From assembly GCA_019009955.1 (NCBI GenBank), contig CM032233.1, positions 122,349,001-122,413,000 on the forward strand: a stretch of DNA of 64,000 nt. Direction: 5' to 3'. Shown here piece by piece: positions 1 to 12,568 of this stretch. The number at the start of each line of letters is the position of its first letter. Position 1 is the stretch's first letter. This DNA comes from Riptortus pedestris (taxonomy: Eukaryota > Arthropoda > Insecta > Hemiptera > Alydidae). Below the pieces are notes generated by a model. That model worked only from the letters and a program-made list of their open reading frames with translations. It ran no database searches and was not told the origin of the DNA. Position numbers and translations under genes: made by a program.

Positions 1-92
1 TTGAAAAAAACGTATCTTGTTAGTTAAACCGAGAACAAGATATATTGTGATATAAAAGGTTTCTGGGAAAATATCTTGAAAGTTAAAAAAAG

Positions 93-1491
93 TCCGTCTC
101 GCAGGGGCTGCGTAAACTAAGCAGATTTCCCACGTGAAGTTATACAATAGAGAGATCTCCATACGAGTGCCGAACAGTTACGGAAACGGCCGAACTATCT
201 TTTGGTAGGAACCAAAGCTCATCCGTTACACTTTATAAAAATGAAAATATCTCGGTTAATATTCAAGATAGAGAATAAATGTATATAACAATATGTATAG
301 TAAATTTAATTGGCAATAAGATCGATTCTATACAATTTTTCGATCCGACGTATAGTAACGGAGATATTTCGAAATCCCCCCCTCTAACCCCCCCTCCCAA
401 TGGTCCGATTTCAGCCATTAACGAACTTGATCTTCCTTTTTACATAAAACGATTAACCCTAGTATTACCGACCTCTCCCAGGTCGCATGGATTACCAAGG
501 GGGGGGGGGCTCCTCGAGCCCACAACCTTAAAAACCTTTTATTTTGGTTCTATAATTTTTTTAAAAATTTTATTTCTATTGTATTATGTTTAATGAACGT
601 TTCTTATGACACCTGTGAAAAAAAAAAAAAAAAAAATTAAATACAAAAATAAAAATAAATTAAAAAAAAAAGTTCGGATGGGGAAAAAAGGATGACTTTA
701 AATTAAAAGTAATTTTATTCTACTGGAGGAACATATCTAAACATTGTTAGAATAAAAAGTTATCTATATCTAAGTTATTATAACATTATAATAGAATAAT
801 AATTTAAGAAAATATAATTATCAGATTCGTAATGCAATTATCGGTGCTTTTGCACAATAATTTTTTTTTCCGAGTGTTTATCCAGGATGCAGCATGGACT
901 AACTGTTCCCCTAGTTGGGAACAACCTAGAAAATCTTCTCTTTTCTAAAAAATTACCTATCAGGAGCAATAATTATAACCATCTCAGTAATATATTTTTA
1001 TATGAAAAAAAATTATATGGGGAGAATATATATATTTTTTTTGAGAAAATAAAAACTTGAGAAGGTTTGTGTATGTTAAAATTACATCAAAGTAATTATT
1101 ATTTGAGCAATATAATTAATAACACTTGAATTAATAGTTAAAAGTAGTATTAAATATCAGTGGGCTCGAGGAGCCCCCCCACTTGGTAATTATGTGTATA
1201 ACTACCCCTTGCATTACCAAGGGGGGGGGGGGCTCCTCGAGCCCATACGTCAAAAAAAAAAATTTTTCTCAACATAGAAATTTTTTTATTTAATTTTATT
1301 GTTATGCCCTCACTCTAGGATGTTTTTCTGAGGAATACATAAAATATCAAAAATATCCCATTAAAATTGGGTGATAGGGAACAAAAACAAAAAGTTGTGG
1401 GCTCAAGGAGCCCTCCCCCCTTGGTAGTTCTAGGGTTAAATACCGATTTTGGTAACGATTAAGCACAAATTGCGGCCGCTAGAGTGTTAAC

Positions 1492-1532
<41 letters not shown>

Positions 1533-1673
1533 TAGATAGATAGATATAGTTTTGAACGGACCTCATTTTCGTCATCTCCTAGGTTGGATCGATGGACATT
1601 TGAAGAAATTTTTCGAATATCGCGTCATGAGTACGATCTCAATAGCTTATTTCCCTCAAGGGAAATCCGCTAA
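93..1673 (+). mobile_element. HEL copy 1, Helentron-like element interrupted by a piggyBac-like insertion
   Basis: The 5' end TCCGTC[T]CGCAGGGG is followed by the sub-terminal 12-mer AGCAGATTTCCC. The 3' part (from about 1552) has the family motif GGACCTCATTTTCGTCATC and a hairpin ending in CTAA at 1673. A (TA)n/GATA microsatellite (1492-1547) sits at the position seen in other copies. Positions 457-1435 are a later piggyBac-type insertion, so the element itself is about 600 bp. No transposase is encoded. Non-autonomous rolling-circle status is inferred from end structure. Confidence 0.8.
457..1435. mobile_element. piggyBac-like element with TTAA target duplication, inserted in HEL copy 1
   Basis: The element is bounded by TTAA at 453-456 and 1436-1439, and its inverted ends read CCCTAGTATTACC and CCCTAGAACTACC. 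TTAA plus a CCCTAG end is the piggyBac superfamily signature. The empty site is recoverable because other HEL copies read ...AAAACGATTAAATATCGAG at this point. It contains four copies of a GGGCTC[C/G][T/A]CGAGCCC-like palindrome next to G or C runs (about 500-523, 1159-1180, 1220-1246, 1396-1420). I see no intact transposase. Confidence 0.75.
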
Positions 1674-2206
1674 TACAAATTTGGAAGCTCGTAGTGCTCG
1701 AGAAGATGGAACTAAAGTAACCTTTATCTCCCCAGACGATTGGAAACGAGAGTTTCAAAAGCTCATACTTCAAAGTTAAAAATCAGACTGAACGAAAAAA
1801 CACGACAATAAACTGCGACAAATCATAGAAATTACCGAGCATTGGTACACTGCAAGTAGAAAAATTCAAAAAGAGGAGGTCATTCTTGCCCGTGTCCGAA
1901 TTGGACACACAAAATTAACAAATAGTTATTTATTGAAGGGCTTATTCCTACCAACCTGCGATTGTTGTAATGTCCATCTTACCGTCTCACATCTTCTCCT
2001 CAATTGTAAGAAATACGATCTTCCAAGAAGAGCTTTGAACAATAAACCGAACCTAAAAGAACTTCTTAGGGAAGACGAAGAAGACATAAAAAGGCTTTTT
2101 GTAGTTTTAATTGTAACTTGTTTGTTCCAAGATATATAGAACCACCTACCGCTAATGACAATAGTAGATGTGGTATATTGTAATAAATAAATAAAAATGC
2201 AAATAA
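1674..2206 (+). pseudogene. 3' end of a LINE: end of RNase H region, C-terminal zinc-binding domain and A-rich tail
   Basis: Translation in broken frames gives the tail of an RNase H region, then ILARVRIGHTKLTNSYLLKG and a C-x2-C...H...C motif (CDCC...VSHLLLNC, about 1960-2010). This is the usual C-terminal arrangement of I/Jockey-type non-LTR retrotransposons. A stop at about 1777 and frame changes show it is dead. It ends in TAATAAATAAATAAAA, consistent with a LINE 3' end. It abuts the 3' end of HEL copy 1, whose insertion may have separated it from upstream LINE sequence. I could not see that upstream part in 1-92. Confidence 0.75.
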
Positions 2207-2551
2207 TTCTTTTGATATTCGATAATCTGATTTATCATCTGGTAGGATGTCCAGATTCACAAAGTTTTCAGAGGAGTTAATTGCTTCAGCAGTGATCCCA
2301 AGAACGTTGATCAAGAAATAAAAAAAGATAGGCTTCATGTTGTAACTGGTTACTTTACCTATACACAGAAAAAGATTGTACCTCTTGATAACCTGAGCAC
2401 GTTTAAGGGGTTAACTCTCAGTTTAGCCATGGGACCTCTCTAGTTCAATGTGTACAACCAACATGTCCTGTTATTCTATACCTGCACCCTCCACAACACA
2501 TACATAGACACCCTCACAGACACATGCCTTATTCATTATACCCATATATAA

Positions 2552-2557
<6 letters not shown>

Positions 2558-2617
<60 letters not shown>
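2558..2617. repeat. (TA)n microsatellite
   Basis: About 30 TA units preceded by a short ACACACA stretch. It lies directly upstream of the CTAGCTAAGGTACCCGGCTTCG start of a dispersed repeat (family B), a junction repeated at 53330-53344. Confidence 0.95.
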
Positions 2618-3600
2618 TAGCTAAGGTACCCGGCTTCGTTCGGGAAATCATGACTGCGTTGCTCGGGGAGTCTGAATAATGATTGTAATTTCTTTTGGCT
2701 TTATAATACATAATATTTTTACACTTCTCGTCTCAAGTCTTTACTTTAGTTACTATAGCACACTTATAGAATTTTTTAGCTTTAAAGAATAAAAAAAAAT
2801 AAATAAATAAAAAATTAGTCTCAATCTCCCTCACCATTGTGTTTACAATATAAACCATAAATATGGACAGCATTTTTATTATAAACTTTTCAAGAATACA
2901 ACTTTATTTTCCCAAAAGCGTCCCCTAGCACAACGATTATATCTATTTTACGTTTTTAATTACCATTATTAAAAATACTCTAATATATACATGTAAGCAA
3001 TAGGAAACGAAATATCGCTATTTTTAATTTCATGCCTTCTTACAACCCCCACTCCTGCCCGTCCCTAGAAATGTTGGTATGGCTTGTTATAATGAAGGCG
3101 TTAGTGCTATTACACATACCGAGTTTTATTTAGTTCGGTTGATTTTTTTGTGCCAAATTAAATTGTTGACTCCCGCTATAATTTTTAGCGTATAACTCAT
3201 TTACACTTCGGTATACGACGAAAGTGTATATAAAAAAATTTACTCCAAATAACAAAATAAATAACTTTTGTTATGTGTATATTTGCCGAAAAACCAATAG
3301 TAAACGAAATATCGTTATTTTTAATTACAGGCCTCCCTCTATAACCCCCACTTCTGTTTGTCTTGGAGAATATTAATATAACCTAAAGTCTAATTTGGGC
3401 TAGTGGTAATGTACATACCAAGTTTCATAAAATTCGATTCAGCCGTTTATGCGTGAAAAGGTAACAAACAAACACACACGAAAGAAACAAAATGCAGTTG
3501 TGGTGTCTATGACATGTGAAACGAAAAGTTATCGTGAAATTTCGCGAAAAAAATCAATGTACAGACAGAGGTTACAATTATATATATATATGATGTAATA
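2618..3600 (+). repeat. Dispersed repeat family B, copy 1
   Basis: It begins CTAGCTAAGGTACCCGGCTTCG and ends with GTTCAGCCGTTTATGCGTG, AAAAGGTAACAAACAAAC, a purine-rich stretch and GACAGAGGTTACAATT followed by (TA)n. The same ends occur at 53344-54640, and reverse-strand pieces at 4930-5320, 13805-14800 and 16200-16345. Internally it repeats a unit of about 300 bp containing AACTTTTGTTATGT and AACGAAATATCG. No coding capacity is visible. The 3' microsatellite tail suggests a retroposed element, perhaps a LINE 3' UTR or SINE, but this is inference. Confidence 0.6.
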
Positions 3601-4564
3601 TTTATTTTTGTTAAATAAAGTGATGTGGAAAAAGGAGGAGTTTAATTGGCCAGCTAATTGGGGAAGCTGAAACCCACCCCAACTGTATGCTCAAACACAC
3701 ACTCTCTGACGTGTCTCTCGTTCTCTCTTTATCTATGCCCCTTGTAGTTGTCTCTTGTATATTCATCGACTCCAATAAAGACGTACTGCTGTAAATTCAC
3801 ATGTAATTCGAGTATGAAATGAAATAACGAAATGGGATCATTGATTGTGTATTCGAGTAGAATTAAATGTTTGTCACTCTCTAAAGCCGAATATGAAGAA
3901 CCGTATGTAATGGGGAGTTGAAGTTAAAGCTTGGCTAAGAGATGTTTTACATAAGATTTCATCTGGAAACGGTATTGGTTGGTGTAGTATTAAGGACTTC
4001 CAGCCAAAATACAGATGGTTCCATTATTATTGGAGAAGAAAACGATGAGTTAGTACAATAGCTTTAGCGATTCAACGTTTTCCCTATGTGATATGTATAA
4101 GGGAAATATTGCTGATTTTGAGAATATATTGAGTTTTAAACGATCAAACATAAATTATGGCAACTAGAGCCTTAGCAGTCTAATTAATAATTCCGCTAAG
4201 GAGTATTCCTTAAAATAAGGAGTTTTGTTTGCAACATCTCTCCTACAATTTTGTAATTTAAATTGAGTGGAGGAGCTAAAAAATGTTATATATATACTAT
4301 TTTATTTGTTTCCTCCTATAATAACCCTATAAGAAGTCCGTTTATTTGTTTCTGCATGTCCCATGCAAGTTAGCATATCACATGCATTTGTAGTGTGTTA
4401 CAATTAATTTATACATAAATTATTTCAAAAGTATGAGATATATATTTATAAAAAACTAACAATAACAACGTTAAATTAAAGTAAAAACATATAAAGAGAA
4501 GATTGTAAGTCTTAAGAAGAAAAGAGAAAAGAATTATTGAATATCCATAAATATTTAAAGTATA

Positions 4565-4565
<1 letters not shown>
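3601..4565. other. Unassigned AT-rich sequence
   Basis: I see no domain-bearing reading frame and no match to other repeats in the window. It includes a pyrimidine-rich stretch near 3700-3740 and AATAAAGACG near 3774, which could belong to an old retroelement 3' end, but nothing confirms this. Confidence 0.4.

Positions 4566-4625
<60 letters not shown>
4566..4625. repeat. (TA)n microsatellite
   Basis: Uninterrupted TA tract of about 30 units. The open frames across it encode only alternating Tyr-Ile and are artefacts. Confidence 0.95.
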
Positions 4626-4626
<1 letters not shown>

Positions 4627-4929
4627 CAAAAGAGAAGATTATAAAATACAGTATACTCACTAAGTATTCGTAGGAAACAAATGTTTAAAATATAGAATTA
4701 AGAACTCAATACCCTTCAAATTTCATACGTCAATTGATACAGAAGAAAAGAACTGTTGAATTTCACTTTTCTATCATTTATCCATAATAAGCGTTTGAGT
4801 TAGCCGTGGTGATTATAGACGTTCTCCAAACTCCAAAAAAGGTTATCCTCCACAGGCCATCTTCTTCGCTCTAGTAGGCTCACTCAGAATAAACTCTTGG
4901 TAAATATGTTCACCAGTGAAATTCCCCTT

Positions 4930-5320
4930 TATATATATAAAATTGTACCGTCTGTCGTGTATAGATTTTTTTTTTCTTTCAAAATTTCACGATACTTTTC
5001 CCTTTCAAGTGGAATTAAAAGGATATCAACAATATTTGGCTTTAGTGTCCGTTTGTTTGTTACTTTTTCACACTCCGGCTGAACCGAATTTTACGAAACT
5101 TGGTACATGTATTAATACTAAAGTAACTTTGACTTTAGGCTATACTCATTTTCTCAGAGACGGACAGGATTGGGAGTTTTATGAGAGGTCTAGAGTTAAA
5201 AAACGCGATATATCGTATTAGTTTTTTTGGCAAACGCACGCATAACAGAAGTTGTTTATTTTGTTATTTAGAGTAGCTTTTATTATATACGGTATGGAGT
5301 TTAATAGTAGCCGCTTAGCG
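4930..5320 (-). repeat. Dispersed repeat family B, partial copy on the minus strand
   Basis: The reverse complement contains the family landmarks in order: AACAAAATAAACAACTTCTG, AACTCCCAATCCTGTCCG, GTTTCGTAAAATTCGGTTCA and GTAACAAACAAACGGAC. It is degenerate compared with the copy at 53344-54640. The two overlapping short frames here are not genes. Confidence 0.6.
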
Positions 5321-5892
5321 TTTAGTCTGACAGACTCAGCAGTAGTAAATAGATAGTCCATGTTCCCTGAATCTGTAAAATTTAATAAACGTAAACACAT
5401 ATACAGAAAATAAAAATAGATATGGATCATTGTAACCTTGCAATGAATAATATTTACAGTCATTACTCAGTCTTAATACATTCCGAGCAAAGTCACCTCA
5501 GTAATGGTACTTAATAATGATGACTGCTGTTAGGGCGTGCGGTTAGCTTTTACGGTAATAATAATACAACTATTTCGGCACCAAAATGTCGGGGCGGGGA
5601 AGCTTTTTAGTCCCGGGTTTCGGCATCAAAATGTAAAGGCGGGAAGCTTTTTAAAGGCAAGAATAAGAGATCATTAGACTGAAATAATTACTATTTTTAT
5701 AGGGGAAATAACACAGGTCACTATTTTAGTTCTCCAAAGAATCAAGTATATTGAATTGATTAAGCAACATATAATACACTTTATAGATATAGAGGTTGAA
5801 CAAGAAACAAAAGCAAACTTAACTTTATAAAATAATTTAGCGGCAAGCCAATAATATATATACAATAGAATGATCAATCGGTCCTATATTGT
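5321..5892. other. AT-rich intergenic sequence with a short direct duplication
   Basis: A roughly 38-bp sequence, TTTCGGCACCAAAATGTC followed by GGGAAGCTTTTTA, occurs at about 5572-5610 and again, diverged, at about 5618-5655. Nothing else is recognised. Confidence 0.5.
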
Positions 5893-6386
5893 GTGAGTAC
5901 TCATTTAATAATTTGCGTAGATAATGCTTGCATTATTAGAAGGAGGTACCTGCGGGAAACATATACTTTCCTTGAAGTGGAGTCTTCTTCCGGTGTTATT
6001 TTCTGTGTTCCCTATAAGATTCTGTCTTCTAGCTGGTTGCGGTCATCCGTATATGATGGTACCGTTGCGGGAGATGAAAGATTGACTATAACTGTGGCAG
6101 TAGAACCGTCCCTGGAGAGGCCAACTGAGCGGTTATCTATGAAGCGGTGTACACACTTTACTGTAGCGGAGAAACTACCCCGGAGGGGGTAAAGCCCCAC
6201 TGGCCGTAGAAACGACCACTGAGAGCGTCCAGGTCCAACTGACTGTATCATTGTAACTAGCCGATGCCTTCTTGAGCTGCAACGTAGTTTCCGCTGTAGG
6301 CCACAGCCTTGGTGATCTGCATGTGTGTGGCGGGTTTGTGAACACAGCGAGCGCGGGAAATTCAAATTCAAATGACGACTGAACAT
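5893..6386. other. GC-richer island open on both strands, unknown
   Basis: This segment is clearly richer in GC than its surroundings. It holds overlapping open frames of 99 codons on plus (5893-6192) and 124 codons on minus (6012-6386). The minus product is rich in Arg and Ser, with no domain I recognise. The plus product (from about residue 50: GTVAGDERLTITVAVEPS) is likewise unassigned. There is no repeat copy elsewhere in the window. It could be an exon fragment, a captured transcript or an unknown element. Confidence 0.35.
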
Positions 6387-6625
6387 CTGCTATCCATGAT
6401 TATGTTTAATATTGTCCACGATATTTTGAACTGTGTATCGCATTGATCAGGAAACATTTTTTTTTTCATTCTTCTAGGCTAAAATATTCTAGAAGTTCCC
6501 TTTAGTTACTAGCTATTCAGGTATAAACCCTAAACACTGATACGGAGAAATGTATAAATATTCAGTATATAGTAAAGCCTTTTCCAACAAACAAAATCCC
6601 TCATCATTCATCCTCGTCCCCTAGC

Positions 6626-6629
<4 letters not shown>

Positions 6630-6687
<58 letters not shown>
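6630..6687. repeat. (TG)n(TA)n compound microsatellite
   Basis: About 20 TG units pass directly into about 8 TA units. It is not flanked by HEL sequence. Confidence 0.95.
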
Positions 6688-6689
6688 GT

Positions 6690-7800
6690 TTCTGATTTTC
6701 AATTAAAATTCGGTGGTGATAGGTGTTTTCACGTTACAGACCATTCTTAGATCAAAATATTCTCATTCTGCCCTCCCGTTTAGTACTTTATCACTCAAAA
6801 ACGGCTCCGGGGGTCTCCATGGACGTTAATATTTGTGAGCCACCTACGCCAAGGTACAACATAGGCTATATTAGAATTAGAATTTTCAACTAGGAGGCAG
6901 GATTTCTTTGACGCGAATAACATATTCGTTTATCTATAAAATGTAAACAAGAAATTTTTTATAGAATAACGGTTCCGGTCCCAAAACATTATTTACATTT
7001 GAGTTTTGACTTCTGATTTCTGGACGCCAAACAATTCGCATTCTATGAAATTGTCTGAATATAATTCAGATTTTTTTGTAAATGTAGCGAGAAAATGTGT
7101 AATGTTAATATGCATTCTTTTATTTTTTCCATTTTATTTTATCATTCTCTGGAGTGGGGGGTTTACTTCTTCACCAAAACACATATTTTCCAAGATCTTC
7201 GTTAATATTGGTTTTATCGAAAACACATACAGAACCATATTTTTTAGAATACAGTTTTAAGACTTAAAACGTAATTAAAATTTGTGAATTTTAAATTTTT
7301 ATGTCCAACATCCGTTTGAAAACAGAATTTTATTTTTCCGCAAGAGTACCTTTATAGAATTTTGAATGTTTTGTGTAGTATATGAATGCAATAGGTAAGA
7401 GCAATTTTTTACTTTACTGCCACAAACGAGAGTGGGCCTAGAAGTCAATATCTTCGTTAATATTGATTTTTTTTTCAGAAAAAAATATAAATACTCAATT
7501 CTGTTTAGAATGTATTTTCCTATCTTAAAACTTTGTTAGCATTTACGATTTTAAAATTTCCGACTTCCAGCCGCTAAATACAAAATTTACTTTTGTTCCA
7601 TGGGAATTTGTAAATATGATCGAGAAATCTTTGTATGTTTTAATGGAACGTTGTCAAAATGTTAAAGTTCACTCTTAACTTCTATTGTGGGGAAGGTGGG
7701 GGGGGGGCCATGTTCATTTCCACGACAGCTAACACAGCCTGATTACTTCTGACTTCCTGAAGCCAATTAAAACTTCTCTGGCATTACAACAGAATTCCTA
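6690..7800. other. Unassigned AT-rich sequence with a diverged direct repeat
   Basis: The stretch beginning ATCTTCGTTAATATTG[G/A]TTTT occurs near 7195 and again near 7450, each followed by related AT-rich sequence ending in AAAACTT or AAACG. This suggests an old tandem duplication or two fragments of one repeat. There is no coding evidence. Confidence 0.4.
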
Positions 7801-8321
7801 ATAGACTTTTATCTCATTTTTAGCAGATTTTCCTTAAAGGGATATCTTATTCCAAACTTTAATACTGTTGTTTTCAATGGAATTTTATTATGCGAGAAAA
7901 ATGCAAACACGCGGTGTGATAACGTTATCATTCAAGGTTTCACGTCCTTGATTCGAAATGCTCATTTGATCTATACCGTACCTGATATTTAACAGTTTCA
8001 ATAAACAGTAAAGATTATATTAGTTTATGGTTGAAATCGGACCCGGAATAGAGGAGCTATCTCCGTAACTATGAGTTGGATGGAAAAATGTGAAAAACTT
8101 TACTTGTTAAATTCTTGATGCCGTACAATTTTTGTTCAGTGTATTTTTTCTTATGTCAAATATTAAGCGAGTTATTATTACTTTCTTGTTTTCGGCATTC
8201 CGTAAACCCCCACTACTACTCTCTGAATGTCGACTTAGAGAATATATGGCGAGTTGAGATAACCAGTGTGTCATCTGCTAGGGTGGGTAAAATTGCTTAG
8301 TTTAGCAGCCCTTGCGTTACG
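7801..8321 (-). mobile_element. HEL fragments, minus strand, old and degenerate
   Basis: At 8190-8225 the sequence CGGCATTCCGTAAACCCCCA matches the internal part of HEL subfamily 2. At 8296-8321 TTTAGCAGCCCTTGCGTTACGGA is a mutated reverse 5' terminus. The 7870-8050 stretch (GATCTATACCGTACCTGATA) is shared with 16800-16950. The microsatellite and 3' end are not recognisable. Confidence 0.5.
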
Positions 8322-8385
8322 GACTTATTGGACGGTTTCTAACGATTTACGCGCAGACGGAGTGGAAAATCGAAAAAAAAAAAAG

Positions 8386-8809
8386 TCCGTCACGCAGGGG
8401 CTGCGTAAACTAAGCAGATTTCCCACGTGAAGTTATACAATAGAGAAATCTCTATACGAGAGCCAAACAGTTAGGGCCGAACTAGCTTTTGGCCTGAAAC
8501 GTTCGTTATCGGCCCACATTTAATCAAAGTGCAAATATCTCGGTTAATATTGAAGATAGAGAATAAATGTATAGAACAATATTTATAGTAAATTAAATTT
8601 ACAATATGATTGGTTCTATACAATTTTTTGATCTGACGTATGGTAACGGAGATATTTCGAATTTTCAAAATACCTTCCCTCTACACCCCCCCCTCCCACT
8701 GGTTCGATTTCAGCCGCTAACGAACTTGATCTTTCTTTTTACATAAAACGACTAAATATCGAGTTTGGTAACGATTAAATAATAATTGCGGCCGCTAGAA
8801 CGGTAACAG

Positions 8810-8873
<64 letters not shown>

Positions 8874-8980
8874 GAACGGACCTCATTTTCGTCATCTCCT
8901 GGGTAGAATCGATGGACATTTGAAGAAATTTTTCGAAACTCGCATCATGAGTACGACCTCAATAGCTGATTTCCCTTAAG
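8386..8980 (+). mobile_element. HEL copy, nearly complete, 3' hairpin truncated
   Basis: It has a typical 5' end, TCCGTCACGCAGGGGCTGCG, with AGCAGATTTCCC at about +26, the internal CCCCCTC-rich segment, GAACTTGATC and (TA)n at 8815-8867. The 3' module with GGACCTCATTTTCGTCATC stops inside the terminal palindrome at CCCTTAAG. Loss of the last half-hairpin fits abortive or bypassed termination. Confidence 0.8.
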
Positions 8981-9063
8981 AAACTTTGTTCTACATAATT
9001 AAAATATCCCTGGGTTCATTTCGAAATTCAAAAAAAAAGGAGTGAGTAACTAGTATGAAGCAC

Positions 9064-9924
<861 letters not shown>

Positions 9925-10500
9925 TATATATATACAGAATATAATTACACAGGTTAATTATAGTAAGATGTCATCAATTGAGGCAACTCAAGTCGTATGA
10001 TTTGGAGTTGAACGGATTTAGGGCGTATATTCTTTAAGATTGGCGGGAGTTTTTTTTTTTTTTATGATTTAATTACCCGTGAAACAGGGGGCAGTAGTGA
10101 GGCCCCTGGTAACTCGTTATTCCGGAGTAAGATTCCATCGAAAATGTTCTTTTAGAGTACGTGCGCTCTAATACTTGGTTTTCGGTTGTATCGAGCTTAT
10201 CTTTGTTTTTTGCTTTCTGTGAATCCGCCTCCTTAAAGTTGGAATGTAGAACGTTTATAAGGCAGAACGTTCTAAGTAGTAATTATATTCCCATGAATGA
10301 CTCCTTCCCATAAGCGAAGGAATGTTAGTTCATCGTTCTTCCTGTATTCTATGCAGCTGTTTGAACTAGATTCTCTCTTCTTCTGCCACGTGGCATTTCG
10401 TCTTCCTGAGAATACAGGCTGAATTGTCTATTGTAGGAGAGTGGCGAGATTCCAAATTCCTGTCCAAATCTCTCCTTATTTCCTTCTTCTCTTTCTTGCC
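9925..10500. other. Unassigned sequence between Tigger element and LINE fragment
   Basis: No repeats shared with the rest of the window and no supported coding region were seen. It is pyrimidine-rich near 10440-10510. Confidence 0.4.
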
Positions 10501-11160
10501 CTTTCCTGTGTGCACTATTATTTATTTGAGATGCCGCTACAATGGCGATTCATCTATTAACATGTTTGAATATAATTTTACAAAATTAAATAAATATTAA
10601 CATTTTTACAAAGCTAAATGTTACAAAAGTACAAAATAAATAGGACCATGCCGCTACAATGGCGATTCATATTTTAACATGCTTGAATATAATTTTACAA
10701 GATTAAATAAACATTGAAATGTTTACATAGCTGACTTTTACAAATGTACGAAATAAATAGAAAGGACAAAACTAAATATAAATTGTTAGTATATTTATTT
10801 ATGAGGAAAAAATACAAAATATTAAAAAAACAACAAAGAAAAAAGAAAAATAAAAATAAAAGAAAAACTAAAAATAGTTAAACTCGAAAGAGGCAAAACT
10901 TATATTCCACAGTGCTTGCTATATATAACTTTCACAATTGTAGATAATAGGTTTTATATTTCATCAAATAATCCATTATTTCTTAAATACTTAAAAACAT
11001 AATCTATAAATTGGCTACTGTCGGCCAGTAGTTCACAAACATTTGTACGTTTTCACTTGTGTACAGTCAGTTAGTATGTGTTTTACAGTCAGCGTCCTAC
11101 TGCAGTAGCGACATGTAGGTTCATTTTTCCTGCTCACTAGATATGAATGTGTTAGTCTTG
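10500..11160 (-). pseudogene. LINE 3' end: zinc-binding domain, C-terminus and 3' UTR with a 117-bp duplication
   Basis: On the minus strand 11155-11040 encodes LTHSYLVSRKNEPTCRYC followed by TLTVKHILTDC, the C-x2-C...H...C domain at the end of I/Jockey-type LINE ORF2. After one stop and frame change, the frame resumes as ELLADSSQFIDYVFKYL and ends ...NNGLFDEI at a TAA (10954-10956). It is related to the LINE at 36956-37659. The downstream 3' UTR holds two tandem copies of a 117-bp unit starting ATGCCGCTACAATGGCG (plus strand, 10531 and 10648). Confidence 0.75.
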
Positions 11161-11884
11161 TCTGTGTGCACTAGGCACAGAGGTAAGACTAATGTAATAT
11201 AATAATTTACTTTTGTTCGAATGTATTCATTCGTCCATTTCTCTCGTTATCTGAGCTCACCAGAGCCTATTGCTCATGCATTCTTTCATTATTTATTATT
11301 TCCATTTATATTCATCCCCAAGGTATATTATTTATTTATTAATATAAATGTATTCATTTATTTCACAGACAATACCCGAGGAGCCCACTTTAGCTTTCTA
11401 TTATTTCAACTTTATTCAATATACATATGTAAATATAAATTTGTAGAGACCTCACTTTTGTCATCTACTCGGTAGAGACTGAATAGACCATTTGCCTTAA
11501 GATAGATGTGCTAAGTTAGTGCAGAATATGAGGTTAAATTACTCCCCCGGGAATCAAATAAAATTTGAAAGGTAGGAGAGTAATTGGAGGTAATTATGAG
11601 TAAAAGGAGAAGTTGATTAATGGGTGATGGGGGGGGGGGGGTGAGGGTTGTAGGAATGTGGAGCCATTTAGCGCTCTAATTAAGGCATTTATCGATTCAC
11701 CAACTATTTCAGTTGAAAGGGCCACCAACTCATTACCCAGTGGAAGCATCAACCCCCCCCCCCTAAAACCTCTTCCTATCCAATCTAGCTTTATAACATT
11801 TCTCTTAATGCTAATGTTATTTATTCGCCTGCTGAAAGTAAATCTACATATTACTCGGTTTATATTCGAAATGGAGAATTAAAA
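11161..11884. other. Unassigned AT-rich sequence
   Basis: It includes long C and G homopolymer runs (about 11629-11642 and 11752-11763). A short HEL-like 3' motif (ACCTCACTTTTGTCATCTAC, about 11449-11468) may be an old fragment. There is no supported gene. Confidence 0.4.
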
Positions 11885-12130
11885 ATCCGTCACGCAGGGG
11901 ATGCGTAAACTAAGCAGATATTTGAGCTACGAAGAAATGTGCAGTCCAATAACATCAATAGTTTAACAAGATTGGTTCTATAAATTCGATCCCGCACATA
12001 ATAAAAGAAATAATTTGGACTATTGAATTCCTACCCTCACCCCCTATTCCAGTTCCGATATCAGCCATTAGCGGATATAGACATAAGTGTTGAATAAAAC
12101 TGTAGAATATCGAGTATTTTAGACATCAAA
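11885..12130 (+). mobile_element. HEL fragment, 5' part
   Basis: It starts TCCGTCACGCAGGGGATGCG and retains AAACTAAGCAGAT, then degenerate family sequence including TTTGGACTATTGAATTCC and CCCCCTATTCCAG. It is truncated before the microsatellite, where SINE-like sequence begins. Confidence 0.65.
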
Positions 12131-12568
12131 TAAACATTGATAGCAGTGCGGGTAAAGGCGTGGGTACATCTACCACTACCGTTAGTAAGCTGAAAGTAAA
12201 AATAGGTGCAGGTTCGATCCCCGCCAATAGAGAACATTAGTTCACAAGTTCACTACCTGAGCGCGCTAGTGTCGCGGTGCTTCCCGAACAGCGGGAGTCT
12301 AACGAGTACATACTTCTGACAGCCACTCGGCACGACTAATGACTATGACTATCTCAGGCAGGCTGACAACGCGAAATGGTCACAGACCCTCCGGGTATAA
12401 GTCTACTGGAGACAGCTCATTCCAGGTCCTCCTTGGTTAACGGGGCTGGACTCGAGTTGACCATTCACTTCGTAAAACTCATCAAAAATGTCTTGCGTCT
12501 TGCTCGGAGGTGGTTAAAGATCTTAAAGGTCACATTACCTTACGTGTATGCCAACCGAAATTAATATA

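Noticed and set aside
4409..4660. Open frames rich in alternating Tyr-Ile (also at 2529, 8991, 12510, 21460, 22448, 24966, 27754, 32108, 34213, 45955, 54527 and others)
   Set aside because: They are translations of (TA)n, (CA)n and (TG)n microsatellites with short random ends, not genes.
12212..12226. Possible functional tRNA genes at perfect B boxes (also near 28225, 36335 and 56545)
   Set aside because: No full cloverleaf with anticodon and acceptor stem is seen, and the boxes lie in multicopy SINE heads.
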